DNA of 6,055 bases from Deltaproteobacteria bacterium. Its GTDB lineage: Bacteria > Desulfobacterota > GWC2-55-46. The position numbers and the translations under genes are program-made. Where the stretch lies: contig JACPGA010000145.1 of assembly GCA_016182705.1 (NCBI GenBank), positions 1 through 6,055 on the forward strand, in the 5' to 3' direction. Positions 5,324-6,055 of the stretch are shown here, piece after piece. The stretch's first letter is position 1; the number at the start of each line of letters is the position of its first letter. The notes beneath the pieces were generated by a model. That model was not told the DNA's origin, did not search any database, and was given only the letters and a program-made list of their open reading frames with translations.

Positions 5324-5902
5324 ATGAGTCTGTCAGGATCGTCCAAAAGGTTTTTCCTTGTCACCGCTTCAGCAGTAATACTGGCCTTCACCGGATGCAG
5401 TGGAGAAAAAAAAGCTGAGGAAGCCGCGCCAGCGCCCCAGGAGCAGCAGTCTCAGCAGGCTCTGCCCGAAGGCCATCAGCCCGTGGATAAGACACAGGAA
5501 GATATAAGCAAGGCCCAGCACGCCAATATAAAGACGCAGAAGACCGTCTCTTTGTCAGACGAGGTAAAGGCGAAGTGGAAGGAAGTGAAGCTCGAACTCG
5601 TTGACAACGCCTCCGGCGCCAAGGAGACCGTAACGATAAAGGTCGGCGGCGATGTGAAGCTCAAGGAAGGCGTGAAGCTCAAGGTCGACGCTCTTGTCCC
5701 TGACTACGCAATAGCCGAGAACACCATCGAGTCGAGGTCGAACGAGGCCAGGAACCCCGCGGTCCTTCTTGAGCTTGTCGAAGGCGATAAGACCGTTGCC
5801 AAGGGTTGGGTCTTCAGGGACTTCCCCGAGTTCAACTCTTACAACGACGGCAAGTTCACTGTAAAGCTCCTTGTGCCGGCTCCGGCCCAGGCAAAGAAGT
5901 AA
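5324..5902 (+). CDS. DUF2155-like lipoprotein of unknown function
   Basis: From ATG 5324 the protein has 192 residues. The signal peptide MSLSGSSKRFFLV onward ends at FTGC, with C25 as likely lipidation site and Ser at +2; Phe at -3 is less usual for a lipobox. Residues 26-75 are a polar Glu/Gln/Ala-rich tether. The C-terminal domain (about 80-185) has alternating beta-strand character (KVGGDVKLKEGVKLKV). It contains NEARNPAVLLEL and GWVFRDFPEFNSY, which resemble the NxPNNPAV and GWxFxxFP blocks I recall from DUF2155 proteins of deltaproteobacteria. This assignment is from memory of the family pattern and is moderate. No enzymatic motif is visible. An upstream ATG (5306) would add six residues, but the Shine-Dalgarno position argues against it. 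The terminator at 5231-5261 suggests its own promoter, which I could not place. Confidence 0.85.
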   Translation: MSLSGSSKRFFLVTASAVILAFTGCSGEKKAEEAAPAPQEQQSQQALPEGHQPVDKTQEDISKAQHANIKTQKTVSLSDEVKAKWKEVKLELVDNASGAKETVTIKVGGDVKLKEGVKLKVDALVPDYAIAENTIESRSNEARNPAVLLELVEGDKTVAKGWVFRDFPEFNSYNDGKFTVKLLVPAPAQAKK

Positions 5903-5916
5903 GTCATAGCTGCCTC

Positions 5917-6055
5917 TAAAAATTGCTCTTTTTCCCGATCTCTTTGTCAGGGACGGAAGTAAAAATGCTCACATTTTATCGTATATGCTGCGCTTTTTAC
6001 TTCCACCCTTCCTCGAAAAAAAAAAAAAATATCTAATTTTTCGATGCAGCTTCTA
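5917..6055 (+). repeat. AT-rich structured intergenic repeat, copy 2 (runs off the window end)
   Basis: This is a direct repeat of 297-431, starting 14 bases after the last lipoprotein stop. The central stem is AAAAA-T-G-AA-GG read outward (5955-5965) against TTTTTACTTCC (5994-6004), 11 continuous pairs. Two mismatches and two more G-C pairs follow. Compared with copy 1, the pair A338:T379 has become G5959:C6000, so both arms changed together. The downstream A/T palindrome is kept as AAAAAT-ATCTA-ATTTTT (6025-6041), after a run of 14 A residues (6016-6029). The left A/T hairpin (5918-5933) is also kept. Similarity continues past the palindrome (GATGCAGCTT versus GAAGCAACTT), so the element may extend beyond the window. 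Confidence 0.85.

Noticed and set aside
297..6055. CRISPR array, integron or attachment site formed by the repeats
   Set aside because: Only two copies 5.6 kb apart, no regular spacers, and no integrase, cas or tRNA gene in the window.

Overview
The window reads as ordinary chromosomal sequence from a Gram-negative bacterium of moderate-to-high GC content. It is densely packed, with every gene on the + strand. Three predicted outer-membrane lipoproteins, a RodZ-like morphogenesis protein next to a PilF/PilW-like TPR lipoprotein, a PtsP-like GAF domain and a DUF2155-like lipoprotein together suggest a deltaproteobacterium in the broad sense (Desulfuromonadales/Syntrophobacterales relatives or an uncultured group). 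This placement is inferred from gene content; no taxonomic marker is present.

Layout: the 3' end of a methylthioadenosine phosphorylase gene (1-295) is followed by an AT-rich structured intergenic repeat (copy 1, 297-431). Next come a PfkB-family sugar/nucleoside kinase (457-1365), a TPR lipoprotein (1384-2151) with its own likely promoter inside the end of the kinase gene, and a RodZ-like HTH-TM-DUF4115 protein (2229-3323). After these come a small zinc-ribbon plus GAF sensor protein (3412-4122), a lipoprotein metallopeptidase of the peptidase MA/gluzincin type (4146-5183), an intrinsic terminator (5231-5261) and a DUF2155-like lipoprotein (5324-5902). A second copy of the AT-rich repeat (5917 to the window end) closes the window.

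How the genes fit together: mtnP and the kinase plausibly belong to nucleoside or sugar-phosphate salvage. The TPR lipoprotein and RodZ-like gene mirror the pilF/pilW-rodZ neighbourhood known from gammaproteobacteria and point to envelope and cell-shape functions. The metallopeptidase and the last lipoprotein are also envelope proteins. The GAF protein is probably a cytoplasmic small-molecule or redox sensor of unknown target.

The most notable signal is not a gene. Two copies of a roughly 135-bp AT-rich element, about 5.6 kb apart in the same orientation, share a long central stem flanked by A/T palindromes. At one position both stem arms change together (A:T to G:C), which suggests selection on the folded form or a palindromic mobile element. 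The second is a textbook intrinsic-terminator hairpin inside the signal-peptide codons of the metallopeptidase gene. I see no CRISPR array, tRNA, rRNA, transposase, phage gene or obvious defence system.
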